Below, piece by piece: positions 45,196-53,948 of a stretch of DNA of 64,000 nt. The position numbers and the translations under genes were made by a program. The DNA is from Streptomyces roseolilacinus (GTDB taxonomy: Bacteria > Actinomycetota > Actinomycetes > Streptomycetales > Streptomycetaceae). Below the pieces are notes generated by a model, which worked only from the letters and a program-made list of their open reading frames with translations, ran no database searches and was not told where the DNA came from. The stretch's first letter is position 1; the number at the start of each line of letters is the position of its first letter. The stretch lies in the NCBI RefSeq assembly GCF_014649335.1, contig NZ_BMSV01000006.1:186001-250000 (forward strand), written 5' to 3'.

Positions 45196-45231
45196 GAGAA
45201 CCCCCGCGGGCGCGTGCTCGCGGGGGTTCTC
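45196..45231. terminator. Second, stronger hairpin with no gene before it
   Basis: GAGAACCCCCGCG (45196-45208) pairs perfectly with CGCGGGGGTTCTC (45219-45231), 10-base loop. It lies 124 bases before the TAATGT of cydA. It may be a terminator for an unseen short RNA or a back-up for hisC. Confidence 0.6.
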
Positions 45232-45354
45232 GCTGGTCAGAGCCGTTCGGCCGACGCGCCGGAGACGCGTGCCGCATGGCTGGGACTCAACAGGGTGTTG
45301 AGGTTTCGGGGGAGAGAGACCCCCCGCGTCAAGCTACGGATTCCGTCTGAGTCA

Positions 45355-45384
45355 TAATGTTTGTGATTGTGAACGCATTCACAA
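45355..45384 (+). promoter_or_regulatory. cydA promoter and Rex operator
   Basis: TTGTGAACGCATTCACAA (45367-45384) has 7-base inverted arms and closely matches the Rex operator known at S. coelicolor cydA (recalled consensus TGTGAACGCGTTCACA). TAATGT at 45355-45360 is a possible -10, so a Rex-bound operator would cover the transcription start. A further TTGTGA (45361-45366) directly abuts it. Rex releases DNA when NADH/NAD rises at low oxygen. Confidence 0.88.
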
Positions 45385-45486
45385 GCGCGCCGGGTTCCTC
45401 CCAAGATCAACCGGATTCGGCGGGCGAACGGAAGGCCGTGGGGCTGTGAGGCCGCAGGGCTGCTAGGCCGTAAGGAGAAGATCGTC

Positions 45487-46992
45487 GTGGACCTGGCTCT
45501 GGCGCCAGAGACGCTGGCGCGGTGGCAGTTCGGGATCACCACCGTCTACCACTTCCTCTTCGTCCCCCTGACCATCTCACTCGCCGCGCTCACCGCCGGT
45601 CTCCAGACCGCGTGGGTGCGCACCGACAAGGAGAAGTACCTCCGGGCCACCAAGTTCTGGGGCAAGCTCTTCCTGATCAACATCGCGATGGGTGTGGTCA
45701 CCGGCATCGTGCAGGAGTTCCAGTTCGGGATGAACTGGTCGGACTACTCGCGGTTCGTCGGTGACGTCTTCGGCGCGCCCCTCGCCTTCGAGGCGCTGAT
45801 CGCGTTCTTCTTCGAGTCGACCTTCATCGGGCTGTGGATCTTCGGCTGGGACAAGCTGCCGAAGCGCATCCACCTCGCCTGCATATGGATGGTGTCGATG
45901 GGCACCATCCTCTCCGCCTACTTCATCCTGGCCGCCAACTCCTGGATGCAGCACCCGGTCGGTTACCGGATCGACAAGGAGTCGGGGCGCGCCGAGCTGA
46001 CCGACTTCTGGGCCGTCCTGAGCCAGAACACCACCCTCACCCAGGTCTTCCACACGATGACCGCGGCCTTCCTGACCGGCGGCGCGTTCATGGTCGGCAT
46101 CGCCGCCTTCCACCTGGCCCGGCGGAAGCACGTCCCGGTGATGAAGACCTCGCTGCGGCTCGGCCTGGTCACCGTGGTGGTCGCGGGCATGCTGACCGCG
46201 ATCAGCGGCGACCTGCTCGGCAAGGTCATGTTCAAGCAGCAGCCCATGAAGATGGCCGCCGCCGAGGCGCTGTGGAACGGCGAGGGCCCCGCCCCGTTCT
46301 CCGTCTTCGCCTACGGCGACGTCGACGAGGGCCACAACAAGGTCGCCGTCGAGATCCCGGGCCTGCTGTCCTTCCTGGCCAACGACGACTTCTCCTCGTA
46401 CGTACCCGGCATCAACGACACCAACAAGGCCGAGCAGGAGAAGCACGGCCCCGGCGACTACCGGCCCAACATCCCCGTCGCCTACTGGTCGTTCCGCTGG
46501 ATGATCGGCTTCGGCATGGCCTCCTTCGGGCTCGGCCTCCTCGGGCTCTGGCTGACCCGCAAGAAGTTCCTCCTGCCCCGGGCCCTGCGCGTCGGCGACG
46601 AAGAGGTGCCGCACCTCGTCCTCCTGAAGAAGCCCCTCAGCCCCCGGCTGACCAAGCTGTACTGGCTCGTCGCCCTGTGGACGCTGGCCTTCCCGCTGAT
46701 AGCCAACTCCTGGGGCTGGATCTTCACCGAGACGGGCCGCCAGCCCTGGGTCGTGTACGGCGTCTTCCGCACCAGCGACGCCGTCTCCCCCGGCGTCTCC
46801 CAGATCGAGGTCCTGATCTCGATGACCGCCTTCACCCTGCTCTACGCGGTGCTCGCCGTGATCGAGTTCAAGCTGCTCGTGAAGTACGTCAAGGCCGGCC
46901 CCCCGGAGCTCACCGAGGCCGATCTCAACCCGCCCACCAGGATCGGCGGCCACGACCGCGACGCCGACCGCCCCATGGCCTTCTCGTACTGA
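45487..46992 (+). CDS. cydA: Cytochrome bd ubiquinol oxidase subunit I
   Basis: A 501-residue membrane subunit. RWQFGITTVYHFLFVPLTI carries the conserved His (His22) that ligates a heme, and FESTFIGLWIFGWDKLP, ANSWMQHPVGY and HTMTAAFLTGGAF are CydA signatures. It binds hemes b558, b595 and d and oxidises menaquinol, reducing oxygen at high affinity. AGGAGAAG precedes the GTG at 45487. First gene of the cyd operon, controlled by the Rex operator about 100 bases upstream. Confidence 0.96.
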   Translation: MDLALAPETLARWQFGITTVYHFLFVPLTISLAALTAGLQTAWVRTDKEKYLRATKFWGKLFLINIAMGVVTGIVQEFQFGMNWSDYSRFVGDVFGAPLAFEALIAFFFESTFIGLWIFGWDKLPKRIHLACIWMVSMGTILSAYFILAANSWMQHPVGYRIDKESGRAELTDFWAVLSQNTTLTQVFHTMTAAFLTGGAFMVGIAAFHLARRKHVPVMKTSLRLGLVTVVVAGMLTAISGDLLGKVMFKQQPMKMAAAEALWNGEGPAPFSVFAYGDVDEGHNKVAVEIPGLLSFLANDDFSSYVPGINDTNKAEQEKHGPGDYRPNIPVAYWSFRWMIGFGMASFGLGLLGLWLTRKKFLLPRALRVGDEEVPHLVLLKKPLSPRLTKLYWLVALWTLAFPLIANSWGWIFTETGRQPWVVYGVFRTSDAVSPGVSQIEVLISMTAFTLLYAVLAVIEFKLLVKYVKAGPPELTEADLNPPTRIGGHDRDADRPMAFSY

Positions 46993-47008
46993 GGAAGGGG
47001 AGCGAGGC

Positions 47009-48010
47009 ATGGAACTCCACACCGTCTGGTTCGTACTCATCGCCGTCCTGTGGACCGGCTACTTCTTCCTGGAGGGCTTCGACTTCGGCGTCGGCGTCCT
47101 CACCAAGCTGCTCGCCCGCGACCGGGTCGAGAAGCGCGTCCTCATCAACACCATCGGCCCCGTCTGGGACGGCAACGAGGTGTGGCTGCTCACCGCGGGC
47201 GGCGCCACCTTCGCCGCCTTCCCGGACTGGTACGCCACCCTCTTCTCCGGCTTCTACCTGCCGCTCCTCGTCATCCTGCTCTGCCTGATCGTGCGCGGCG
47301 TCGCCTTCGAGTACCGGGCCAAGCGGCCCGAACACCGCTGGCAGCACAACTGGGAGCAGGCCATCTTCTGGACCTCCCTCATCCCCGCGGCGCTGTGGGG
47401 CGTGGCCTTCGGCAACATCGTGCGGGGCGTCGAGATCGACGCGTCGAAGGAGTACGTCGGCACCCTCTTCGACCTGTTCAACCCGTACGCGCTGCTCGGC
47501 GGGCTGACCACCCTGGCCCTCTTCACCTTCCACGGGGCGGTGTTCACCGCTCTCAAGACCGTCGGCGACATCCGGGTGCGGGCCAGGAAGCTGGCGTGGA
47601 CCCTGGGCCTGGTCACCGCCGCCGTCGCCCTCGGCTTCCTGGTCTGGACGCAGTCGGCGCGCGGCGACGGGACGAGCCTGGTCGCGGGGGCCGTCGCCGC
47701 GGCCGCGCTCGTCGGGGCGGTCGGAGCCATCAGGGCGGGGCGCGAGGGCTGGTCGTTCGCGCTGTCCGGCGTCACGATCGCCGCGACGGTCGCGATGCTC
47801 TTCCTGACGCTCTTCCCGAACGTCATGCCGTCCTCGCTGGACCCGGACTGGAGCCTGACCGTCACCAACGCGTCCTCCAGCCCGTACACCCTGAAGATCA
47901 TGACCTGGTGCGCGGCGGTCGCCACCCCGCTCGTCCTCCTCTACCAGGGCTGGACCTACTGGGTGTTCCGCAAGCGCATCGGCACGCAGCACATCGCCGA
48001 CGCCCACTAG
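47009..48010 (+). CDS. cydB: Cytochrome bd ubiquinol oxidase subunit II
   Basis: A 333-residue partner of CydA. The N terminus TVWFVLIAVLWTGYFFLEGFDFGVGVL is the CydB signature with the conserved Gly-Phe-Asp, then NEVWLLTAGGATFAAFPDWYA. About eight or nine membrane helices. It starts 17 bases after cydA with GAGG upstream and is followed after 17 bases by cydDC. Confidence 0.96.
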   Translation: MELHTVWFVLIAVLWTGYFFLEGFDFGVGVLTKLLARDRVEKRVLINTIGPVWDGNEVWLLTAGGATFAAFPDWYATLFSGFYLPLLVILLCLIVRGVAFEYRAKRPEHRWQHNWEQAIFWTSLIPAALWGVAFGNIVRGVEIDASKEYVGTLFDLFNPYALLGGLTTLALFTFHGAVFTALKTVGDIRVRARKLAWTLGLVTAAVALGFLVWTQSARGDGTSLVAGAVAAAALVGAVGAIRAGREGWSFALSGVTIAATVAMLFLTLFPNVMPSSLDPDWSLTVTNASSSPYTLKIMTWCAAVATPLVLLYQGWTYWVFRKRIGTQHIADAH

Positions 48011-48026
48011 GTACCACCGGCAGGGG

Positions 48027-51000
48027 ATGTTTCACGTGAAACCGATCGACCCGCGACTGCTCCGCCACGCCCGCGCCACCCGCGTCTTCCTGCTGGCCGT
48101 GGTCCTCCTCGGCCTGGTCGGAGCGGCGCTGGTGGTCGCCCAGGCGATGCTCGTCGCCGAGGTCGTCGTCGGCGCCTTCCGGCACGGCATGGCCGTCGAC
48201 GACCTCTCCGCGCCGCTCCTGTCGCTCGCCGCGGTCGCCGTGGGCCGCGGGCTGGTGTCCTGGCTGACCGAACTGGCCGCCCACCGCGCGAGCGCGGCGG
48301 TCAAGTCCGAACTGCGCGGCCGGCTGCTGGAGCGGGCGGCCGCGCTCGGGCCGGGCTGGCTGAGCGGCCGGCGGACCGGCTCCCTGGTGGCGCTGGCCAC
48401 ACGGGGCGTGGACGCGCTGGACGACTACTTCGCCCGCTACCTCCCCCAGCTGGGCCTCGCCGTCGTCGTCCCGGTGGCCGTCCTCGCGCGCATCGTCACC
48501 GAGGACTGGGTGTCGGCGGCCGTCATCGTGGTCACCCTGCCGCTGATCCCGATCTTCATGGTCCTCATCGGCTGGGCCACGCAGGCGCGCATGGACCGCC
48601 AGTGGAAGCTGCTGTCCCGGCTGTCGGGACACTTCCTCGACGTGGTGGCCGGACTGCCGACCCTGAAGGTGTTCGGCCGGGCGAAGGCGCAGGCGGAGTC
48701 GATCCGCTCCATCACCGCGCAGTACCGGCGGGCGACGCTCCGGACCCTGCGGGTCGCCTTCCTGTCGTCCTTCGCGCTGGAACTGCTGTCGACCCTGTCG
48801 GTGGCGCTGGTGGCCGTCGGCATCGGCACGCGCCTGGTCCACGGCACCCTCGACCTGTACACCGGCCTGGTCATCCTGATCCTCGCGCCCGAGGCGTACC
48901 TGCCGCTGCGCCAGGTCGGCACGCAGTACCACGCCGCGGCGGAGGGGCTGTCGGCCGCCGAGGAGGTCTTCGCGGTACTGGAGGCCCCGGTGCGGGAGGC
49001 CGGGACGGAGGTGCTGCCCGAAGGCCCGGCGCGGATCGAGCTGGACGAGGTGACCGTACGGCACGCGGGGCGCACCGGGCCGTCGCTGGACCGGGCGTCG
49101 CTCGTGGTCGAACCGGGCGAGACGGTCGCCCTGGTCGGGCCGAGCGGCGTCGGCAAGTCCACGGTGCTGGACGTGGTGCTGGGCTTCACCGCGCCGGACG
49201 AGGGCACCGTACGGGCGGGCGGCGTGGACGTCGCGGCGCTGGACCCGGAGCGGTGGCGGGAACGGGTCGCCTGGGTGCCGCAGCGGCCGTACCTGTTCGC
49301 CGGGACGATCGCCGAGAACGTGCGCCTGGCCAGGCCGGACGCGGACGAGGACGCCGTGCGGGGCGCGCTGCGGGAGGCGGGCGCCGACTTCGTCGCCGAT
49401 CTGCCGGACGGCGTCGGCACGGTGCTCGGCGAGGACGGCGCCGGCCTGTCGGCCGGGCAGCGGCAGCGGCTCGCCCTGGCCCGGGCGTTCCTCGCCGACC
49501 GGCCGGTGGTGCTCCTCGACGAGCCGACCGCCGCGCTGGACGGCGCGACCGAGGCCGCCGTCGTGGAGGCGGTGCGCCGGCTCGCCGTCGGCCGGACGGT
49601 GCTCCTGGTCGTGCACCGGCCCGCGCTGCTCGCCGTGGCGGACCGGGTGGTCGCGCTGCGCCCCGGGGCGAAGGTCCCGCCGGCCGTACCGGGAACCGGC
49701 GCGGGGACGGAGGCCGGGGACGCGGTGGCGGGGCCGGCGGTGATCGACGCGGGCACCGACATGGTCGACGACGCCTTCGGAGTCGTCGGCGGCCTGTACG
49801 GCGGCCAGTCCGCGGCCCGGCCTGGGCACACCGTGACCGGTCCCGCCACACCGGAGCCGGGGCGGCGCGCTCTCACCCGGGTCCGGGCGATGGCCGGTGA
49901 GCTGCGCGGCCGCCTCGCACTGGCGCTGCTGCTCGGCAGCCTCGCCCTCGCGTCGGCCGTCGGCCTCATGGCCGTGTCCGGCTGGCTGATCTCCCGGGCC
50001 TCCGAACAGCCTCCGATCCTCCACCTGATGGTCGCCGTCACCGCGACCCGGGCCTTCGGCATCGGCCGGGCGGTGTTCCGGTACGCCGAGCGGCTCGTGT
50101 CGCACGACGCCGTCCTGCGCATGCTGGCCGATCTGCGGGTGGCCGCCTACCGGCGCCTGGAGCGCATCGCGCCGGCCGGGCTGCGCCGCACCCACCGCGG
50201 CGACCTGCTGTCGCGGCTCGTCTCCGACGTGGACGCCCTCCAGGACTACTGGCTCCGCTGGCTGCTGCCCGCCGGTACGGCGCTGCTGGTCGGTGCCGGC
50301 GCCGCCGGGTTCACGGCGTGGTTGCTGCCCGAGTCGGGTGCCGTCCTCGCGGTCGGCCTGCTCGTGGCGGGTGTCGCCGTTCCGGCGCTCGGCGGTGCCG
50401 TCGCCCGCCGTGCCGAGCGGCGGCTCGCCCCCGCCCGCGGCGTCCTCGCCGGCCGGGTGACCGACCTGCTGCGCGGTTGCGCCGAACTGACGGTGGCCGG
50501 TGCGCTGCGTGACCGTGTCGGTCGGGTCAGGGAGGCGGACGGGGTGCTCACCCGGATCGCCGCGCGCCAGTCCGCCGCGACGGCGCTCGGCGGCGGGCTC
50601 ATCGCGCTGGCCACCGGGCTGACCGTGGCCGCGGCCGCGCTGGTCGGGGTCCAGGCGGTGCGGGAGGGGCGGCTCGACGGGGTCGCCCTGGCGGTCGTCG
50701 TGCTCACCCCGCTCGCCGCGTTCGAAGCCGTGACGGGGATGCCGTCGGCCGTGCAGTACCGCCAGCGGGTGCGGCGCAGCGCCGAGCGGGTCTTCGAGGT
50801 GCTCGACGCGCCCGTCCCCGTGACGGAGCCGGAGCGGCCCGCCCCGGCGCCCGGGAGCCCGTTCCCGCTGGAGCTGTCCGGGGTGACGGCCCGGCACCCC
50901 GGACAGGACCGGGACGCCCTCGTCTCGCTCGACCTGCGCCTGGAGGCCGGGCGGCGGGTCGCCGTCGTCGGCACGTCGGGGGCCGGCAAGACGACGCTGG

Positions 51001-51638
51001 CGCAGGTGCTGCTGCGGTTCGTGGAGGTCGGGGCCGGCACGTACCGCCTCGGCGGCACCGACGCGACGGCGCTCGACGGGGACGACGTACGCCGGTTCGT
51101 CGGGCTGTGCGCCCAGGACGCCCACCTCTTCGACAGCACCGTCCGCGAGAACCTGCGGCTGGCCAGGACCGGGGCGGGTGACGACGAGATGCGCCGGGCG
51201 CTGGCCGAGGCACGGCTCCTGGACTGGGTCGACGCGCTGCCGGACGGCCTGGACACCCTGGTCGGCGAGCACGGCGCGAGGCTCTCCGGCGGGCAGCGGC
51301 AGCGGCTCGCCCTGGCCCGTGCCCTCCTCGCGGACTTCCCGGTCCTCGTCCTCGACGAACCCGCCGAGCACCTCGACCTGGTCACGGCCGACGCGCTCAC
51401 CGAGGACCTGCTGCGGGCGACGCGCGGCCGCACCACGGTCCTCATCACGCACCGGCTGCACGGGCTCGACGCCGTCGACGAGGTCGTGGTCCTGGCGGGC
51501 GGCCGGGTCGTCCAGCGGGGCCCCTACGCGGAGCTGGTGGCCGCGGAGGGACCGCTGCGGCGGATGCGGGAACGGGAGCGCGCGGCGGACCTCCACCTCG
51601 GCGCACCGGCGGACCCGCCCGCGCCGAGGAGCGCGTAG
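48027..51638 (+). CDS. cydD: CydD-CydC fused ABC exporter for cytochrome bd assembly
   Basis: A 1203-residue fusion of two full ABC exporter halves. First half: membrane region about 20-310, Walker A GPSGVGKST (about 371), signature LSAGQRQRLAL (about 474). Second half: membrane region about 630-900, Walker A GTSGAGKTT (about 982), signature LSGGQRQRLALAR (about 1086), Walker B VLVLDEPAEHLD. In other bacteria CydD and CydC are separate proteins exporting cysteine/glutathione or handling heme, and are needed for bd oxidase. The ATG at 48027 overlaps a parS, which encodes FHVK; the only SD-like bases (CAGGGG) are directly adjacent. A GTG at 48036 is an alternative start. Confidence 0.94.
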   Translation: MFHVKPIDPRLLRHARATRVFLLAVVLLGLVGAALVVAQAMLVAEVVVGAFRHGMAVDDLSAPLLSLAAVAVGRGLVSWLTELAAHRASAAVKSELRGRLLERAAALGPGWLSGRRTGSLVALATRGVDALDDYFARYLPQLGLAVVVPVAVLARIVTEDWVSAAVIVVTLPLIPIFMVLIGWATQARMDRQWKLLSRLSGHFLDVVAGLPTLKVFGRAKAQAESIRSITAQYRRATLRTLRVAFLSSFALELLSTLSVALVAVGIGTRLVHGTLDLYTGLVILILAPEAYLPLRQVGTQYHAAAEGLSAAEEVFAVLEAPVREAGTEVLPEGPARIELDEVTVRHAGRTGPSLDRASLVVEPGETVALVGPSGVGKSTVLDVVLGFTAPDEGTVRAGGVDVAALDPERWRERVAWVPQRPYLFAGTIAENVRLARPDADEDAVRGALREAGADFVADLPDGVGTVLGEDGAGLSAGQRQRLALARAFLADRPVVLLDEPTAALDGATEAAVVEAVRRLAVGRTVLLVVHRPALLAVADRVVALRPGAKVPPAVPGTGAGTEAGDAVAGPAVIDAGTDMVDDAFGVVGGLYGGQSAARPGHTVTGPATPEPGRRALTRVRAMAGELRGRLALALLLGSLALASAVGLMAVSGWLISRASEQPPILHLMVAVTATRAFGIGRAVFRYAERLVSHDAVLRMLADLRVAAYRRLERIAPAGLRRTHRGDLLSRLVSDVDALQDYWLRWLLPAGTALLVGAGAAGFTAWLLPESGAVLAVGLLVAGVAVPALGGAVARRAERRLAPARGVLAGRVTDLLRGCAELTVAGALRDRVGRVREADGVLTRIAARQSAATALGGGLIALATGLTVAAAALVGVQAVREGRLDGVALAVVVLTPLAAFEAVTGMPSAVQYRQRVRRSAERVFEVLDAPVPVTEPERPAPAPGSPFPLELSGVTARHPGQDRDALVSLDLRLEAGRRVAVVGTSGAGKTTLAQVLLRFVEVGAGTYRLGGTDATALDGDDVRRFVGLCAQDAHLFDSTVRENLRLARTGAGDDEMRRALAEARLLDWVDALPDGLDTLVGEHGARLSGGQRQRLALARALLADFPVLVLDEPAEHLDLVTADALTEDLLRATRGRTTVLITHRLHGLDAVDEVVVLAGGRVVQRGPYAELVAAEGPLRRMRERERAADLHLGAPADPPAPRSA
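48028..48043. other. parS site overlapping the cydDC start codon
   Basis: TGTTTCACGTGAAACC with the perfect core at 48029-48042, beginning at the second base of the cydDC ATG. The core lies wholly within the first coding codons (encodes FHVK). Confidence 0.9.
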
Positions 51639-51801
51639 GACGGCGCGGTGCGGGCGCGGGGGAGGGCCCCGTGCCGGTGTCGGCCGGTCGGCGGACGGCG
51701 TGGGCCAGTCGGCGGTACGGCCGTAGACCGGTCGGCGGTACGGCGGCGGGCGGAGCGGCGAGATCCCGGGGAAGGCGGGGCCGAAGGGCCACCATCCCAG
51801 G

Positions 51802-52926
51802 ATGCGCCTCCCCCACGGCCGACGGTCACTGCCCGGGTCGGTGCTGTTCGCGCCGGCCGTCCTGATCGCCCTTTCGCTGCCCGCCGCCGCGGTCCCGGCC
51901 GCCGGACCGGACGTGCCGGCCGTGAGCACCGAGGTGGCCCGGCTGCTCACGGAGGCGTCGCGGGTCACGGAGGCGTACGAACGGGGAAGGCACGCCGCGG
52001 CCGCGCAGCGGGTCAGTGCCCTTCGGCTCCAGGGGGAGCTGGACGACAAGCGGCGCCACCTGGCCGTCCTGCACGGACGGGCGGGGGAGGTGGCCCGCGC
52101 CCAGTACCGGACGGGCGGTTCGCTGCCGCCGGCCGCGGGGCTGCTGCTCGCCGACGACCCGGAGGACGCGCTGCGCGCCGCGCGGATGGCGCGGCAGGCG
52201 GGGCAGGCCGTGGACCGGCTGGTGCGGCGCACGGACCGGGCCGAGCGGCTGCTGGAGGCGGCGGTGGCCCGGGCCCGGACGGCCTGGCGGGACCTGGAGG
52301 CGCGCCACGCGCGGCTCGCGGCGGTGAAGCGGGACCTGGAGGCGCGGCTGGAGCGGGCCCGGTGGCGGTTGCAGGCGGTGGCGGACCGGAGCGTGGCGGC
52401 GGGCAGCTGCCGGGGCGCGGCGCGGCTGGAGCAGCCGGGCGGCGCGCGGGGTGCGGTGGGGCCGGAGCGGCCGGGCGGCGCGCGGGGTGCGGGAGCGCCG
52501 TGGGTGGCGCCGGTGTCCGAGGCGGACGGGTACGAGCTGTCCGCCGGTTTCGACAGCACGGGGAAGTACTGGGCGCACCGGCACACGGGGCAGGACTTCG
52601 CCGTGGGCGTCGGTACGCCCGTGCGGTCGATCGGGGCGGGGCGGGTCCACGCGGTGTCGTGCGGGGGCGCCTTCGGGATCGAGGTGGTCGTCCGGCACAC
52701 GAACGGCTGGTACTCGCAGTACGCGCACCTGGCGTCGACCGCCGTGGGGCCGGGCCAGCCGGTCGCCGCCGGCCAGTGGGTCGGCCAGGCGGGGACGACC
52801 GGCAACTCGACCGGCCCCCACCTGCACTTCGAGGTGCGCCTGACCCCGCACCTCGGCTCGGGCGTCGACCCGCTGCCCTGGCTGCGCGAACACGGCGTCG
52901 AACTGGGCGGCCGGTCGAGGCGGTGA
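51802..52926 (+). CDS. Secreted M23 (LytM) family peptidase
   Basis: 374 residues. N-terminal signal peptide (SVLFAPAVLIALSLPAAAVPAAG), a coiled-coil region (about 40-195, many Arg/Ala/Leu heptads), a Gly/Ala linker with a duplicated segment, and a C-terminal M23 domain with HTGQDF (His about 261, Asp), YSQYAHL and GPHLHFEVR. These are the zinc-site motifs of peptidoglycan endopeptidases. The coiled coil resembles EnvC/NlpD-type activators of cell separation. It lies 163 bases after cydDC; three GTCGGCGG-containing repeats (51687, 51708, 51731) occupy the gap. Start: ATG followed by RLPHGRRSLPG. Confidence 0.87.
   Translation: MRLPHGRRSLPGSVLFAPAVLIALSLPAAAVPAAGPDVPAVSTEVARLLTEASRVTEAYERGRHAAAAQRVSALRLQGELDDKRRHLAVLHGRAGEVARAQYRTGGSLPPAAGLLLADDPEDALRAARMARQAGQAVDRLVRRTDRAERLLEAAVARARTAWRDLEARHARLAAVKRDLEARLERARWRLQAVADRSVAAGSCRGAARLEQPGGARGAVGPERPGGARGAGAPWVAPVSEADGYELSAGFDSTGKYWAHRHTGQDFAVGVGTPVRSIGAGRVHAVSCGGAFGIEVVVRHTNGWYSQYAHLASTAVGPGQPVAAGQWVGQAGTTGNSTGPHLHFEVRLTPHLGSGVDPLPWLREHGVELGGRSRR
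52428..52499 (+). repeat. 36-bp tandem duplication in the M23 peptidase linker
   Basis: Positions 52428-52463 and 52464-52499 are near-identical and encode the 12-residue unit EQPGGARGAVGP / ERPGGARGAGAP. The period is a multiple of three. Confidence 0.85.
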
Positions 52927-52956
52927 CCCGGCGGCGCGCGGGGTCGGCCCGGTGAC

Positions 52957-53817
52957 TCAGCGGTCGGCGAGGATGGCCTCGATCACGGCGGCGACGCCGT
53001 CCTCCTCGTTGGCGACGGTCCGGCCGGAGGCGGCGGCGACGACGTCCGGGTGGGCGTTGCCCATGGCGTAGGACCTGCCCGCCCAGGTGAGCATCTCGAT
53101 GTCGTTGGGCATGTCGCCGAACGCCACCACCTCGTCGGCCGAGATGCCGCGCTCGGCGCAGCACAGGGCGAGCGTGCTGGCCTTGGAGACCCCGAGGCCG
53201 CTCACCTCCAGCAGCGCGGTGGGGCTGGAGCGCGTGATGGTGGCGCGGTGCCCGGCGGCCGTACGGGCCAGGGCGAGGAAGCCGTCGGGCGTGAGGTCGC
53301 GGTGGAGGGCCAGCAGCTTCAGCAGCGGCGTCCCGGAGCCGGGCACGTCCTCGTGGAGCAGCTTCTCGGCGGGACCGACCGCGACGGCGGCGTCCAGGTG
53401 GAGGGGCGGGTAGTCCGGCTCGTGGCGGATGCCGTCGGCGAACTCCATCGCGAAGGCCGTGCCGGGGGCCTCCCGGCGCAGGGTCTCGACGACGTCACGC
53501 GCGGTCCGCCGATCCAGCGGCCGCACCTCGACGATCCTCCGCCCGGCGTGCAGGTCGACGACGGCCGCCCCGTTGGAGCAGATCGCCAGGCCGTGTCCGT
53601 GGACGTGCTCGCTGACGACGTCCATCCAGCGGGCGGGCCGCCCGGTGACGAAGAAGACCTCGATCCCGGCCTCCTCGGCGGCGGCGAGCGCCGCGACCGT
53701 CCGGTCCGAAACGGTCTTGTCATCTCGCAGAAGCGTTCCGTCAAGATCGGTGGCGATCATCCGCGGGCGCTGCTGCGACATCGGACGGCTGTGGGGGAAG
53801 GTCGTCGGTGAGGTCAC
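52957..53817 (-). CDS. HAD-superfamily (Cof-type) hydrolase
   Basis: 286 residues. Motif I MIATDLDGTLLRDD (nucleophile Asp), motif II FFVTGRPA, motif III GVSKASTLALCCAERGI (Lys) and motif IV VAFGDMPNDIEMLTWAG place it in the Cof/class IIB HAD group, which dephosphorylates sugar phosphates or FMN-like compounds. The start is uncertain: GTG 53817 (VTSPTTFPHSRPM) fits recalled homologs; ATG 53781 would give 274 residues. A paralog with the same motifs lies at the right end of the window. It is convergent with the M23 gene. Confidence 0.88.
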   Translation of the reverse strand: MTSPTTFPHSRPMSQQRPRMIATDLDGTLLRDDKTVSDRTVAALAAAEEAGIEVFFVTGRPARWMDVVSEHVHGHGLAICSNGAAVVDLHAGRRIVEVRPLDRRTARDVVETLRREAPGTAFAMEFADGIRHEPDYPPLHLDAAVAVGPAEKLLHEDVPGSGTPLLKLLALHRDLTPDGFLALARTAAGHRATITRSSPTALLEVSGLGVSKASTLALCCAERGISADEVVAFGDMPNDIEMLTWAGRSYAMGNAHPDVVAAASGRTVANEEDGVAAVIEAILADR

Positions 53818-53948
53818 GTACCCATTGTCCCGGATGAGCCGCTCCCGCGGCGCACGGACGTGCGAAACGCCGCACATTTGAGCCGTTCGACCACCGCCAG
53901 GCGAAACGGGGGAAACGGGGGATACCTATGACCCGGCCGGGCTGCCGC

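Larger units (their letters stand above)
44965..45486. other. 522-base hisC-cydA intergenic region
   Basis: Contains two hairpins (45082-45131 and 45196-45231), a promoter-like TAATGT and the Rex operator described separately. A 74-codon frame (GTG 45133 to TAA near 45357) is open, but it spans the second hairpin, has mixed codon use and is not called. Confidence 0.6.

Noticed and set aside
45133..45357. 74-codon frame before cydA
   Set aside because: It spans a strong hairpin, has no SD and mixed codon use.
47898..52805. Minus-strand open frame of 1635 codons opposite cydB-cydDC-M23
   Set aside because: Antisense of well-recognised genes with correct motifs on the plus strand; composition is low-complexity Pro/Arg/Ala.
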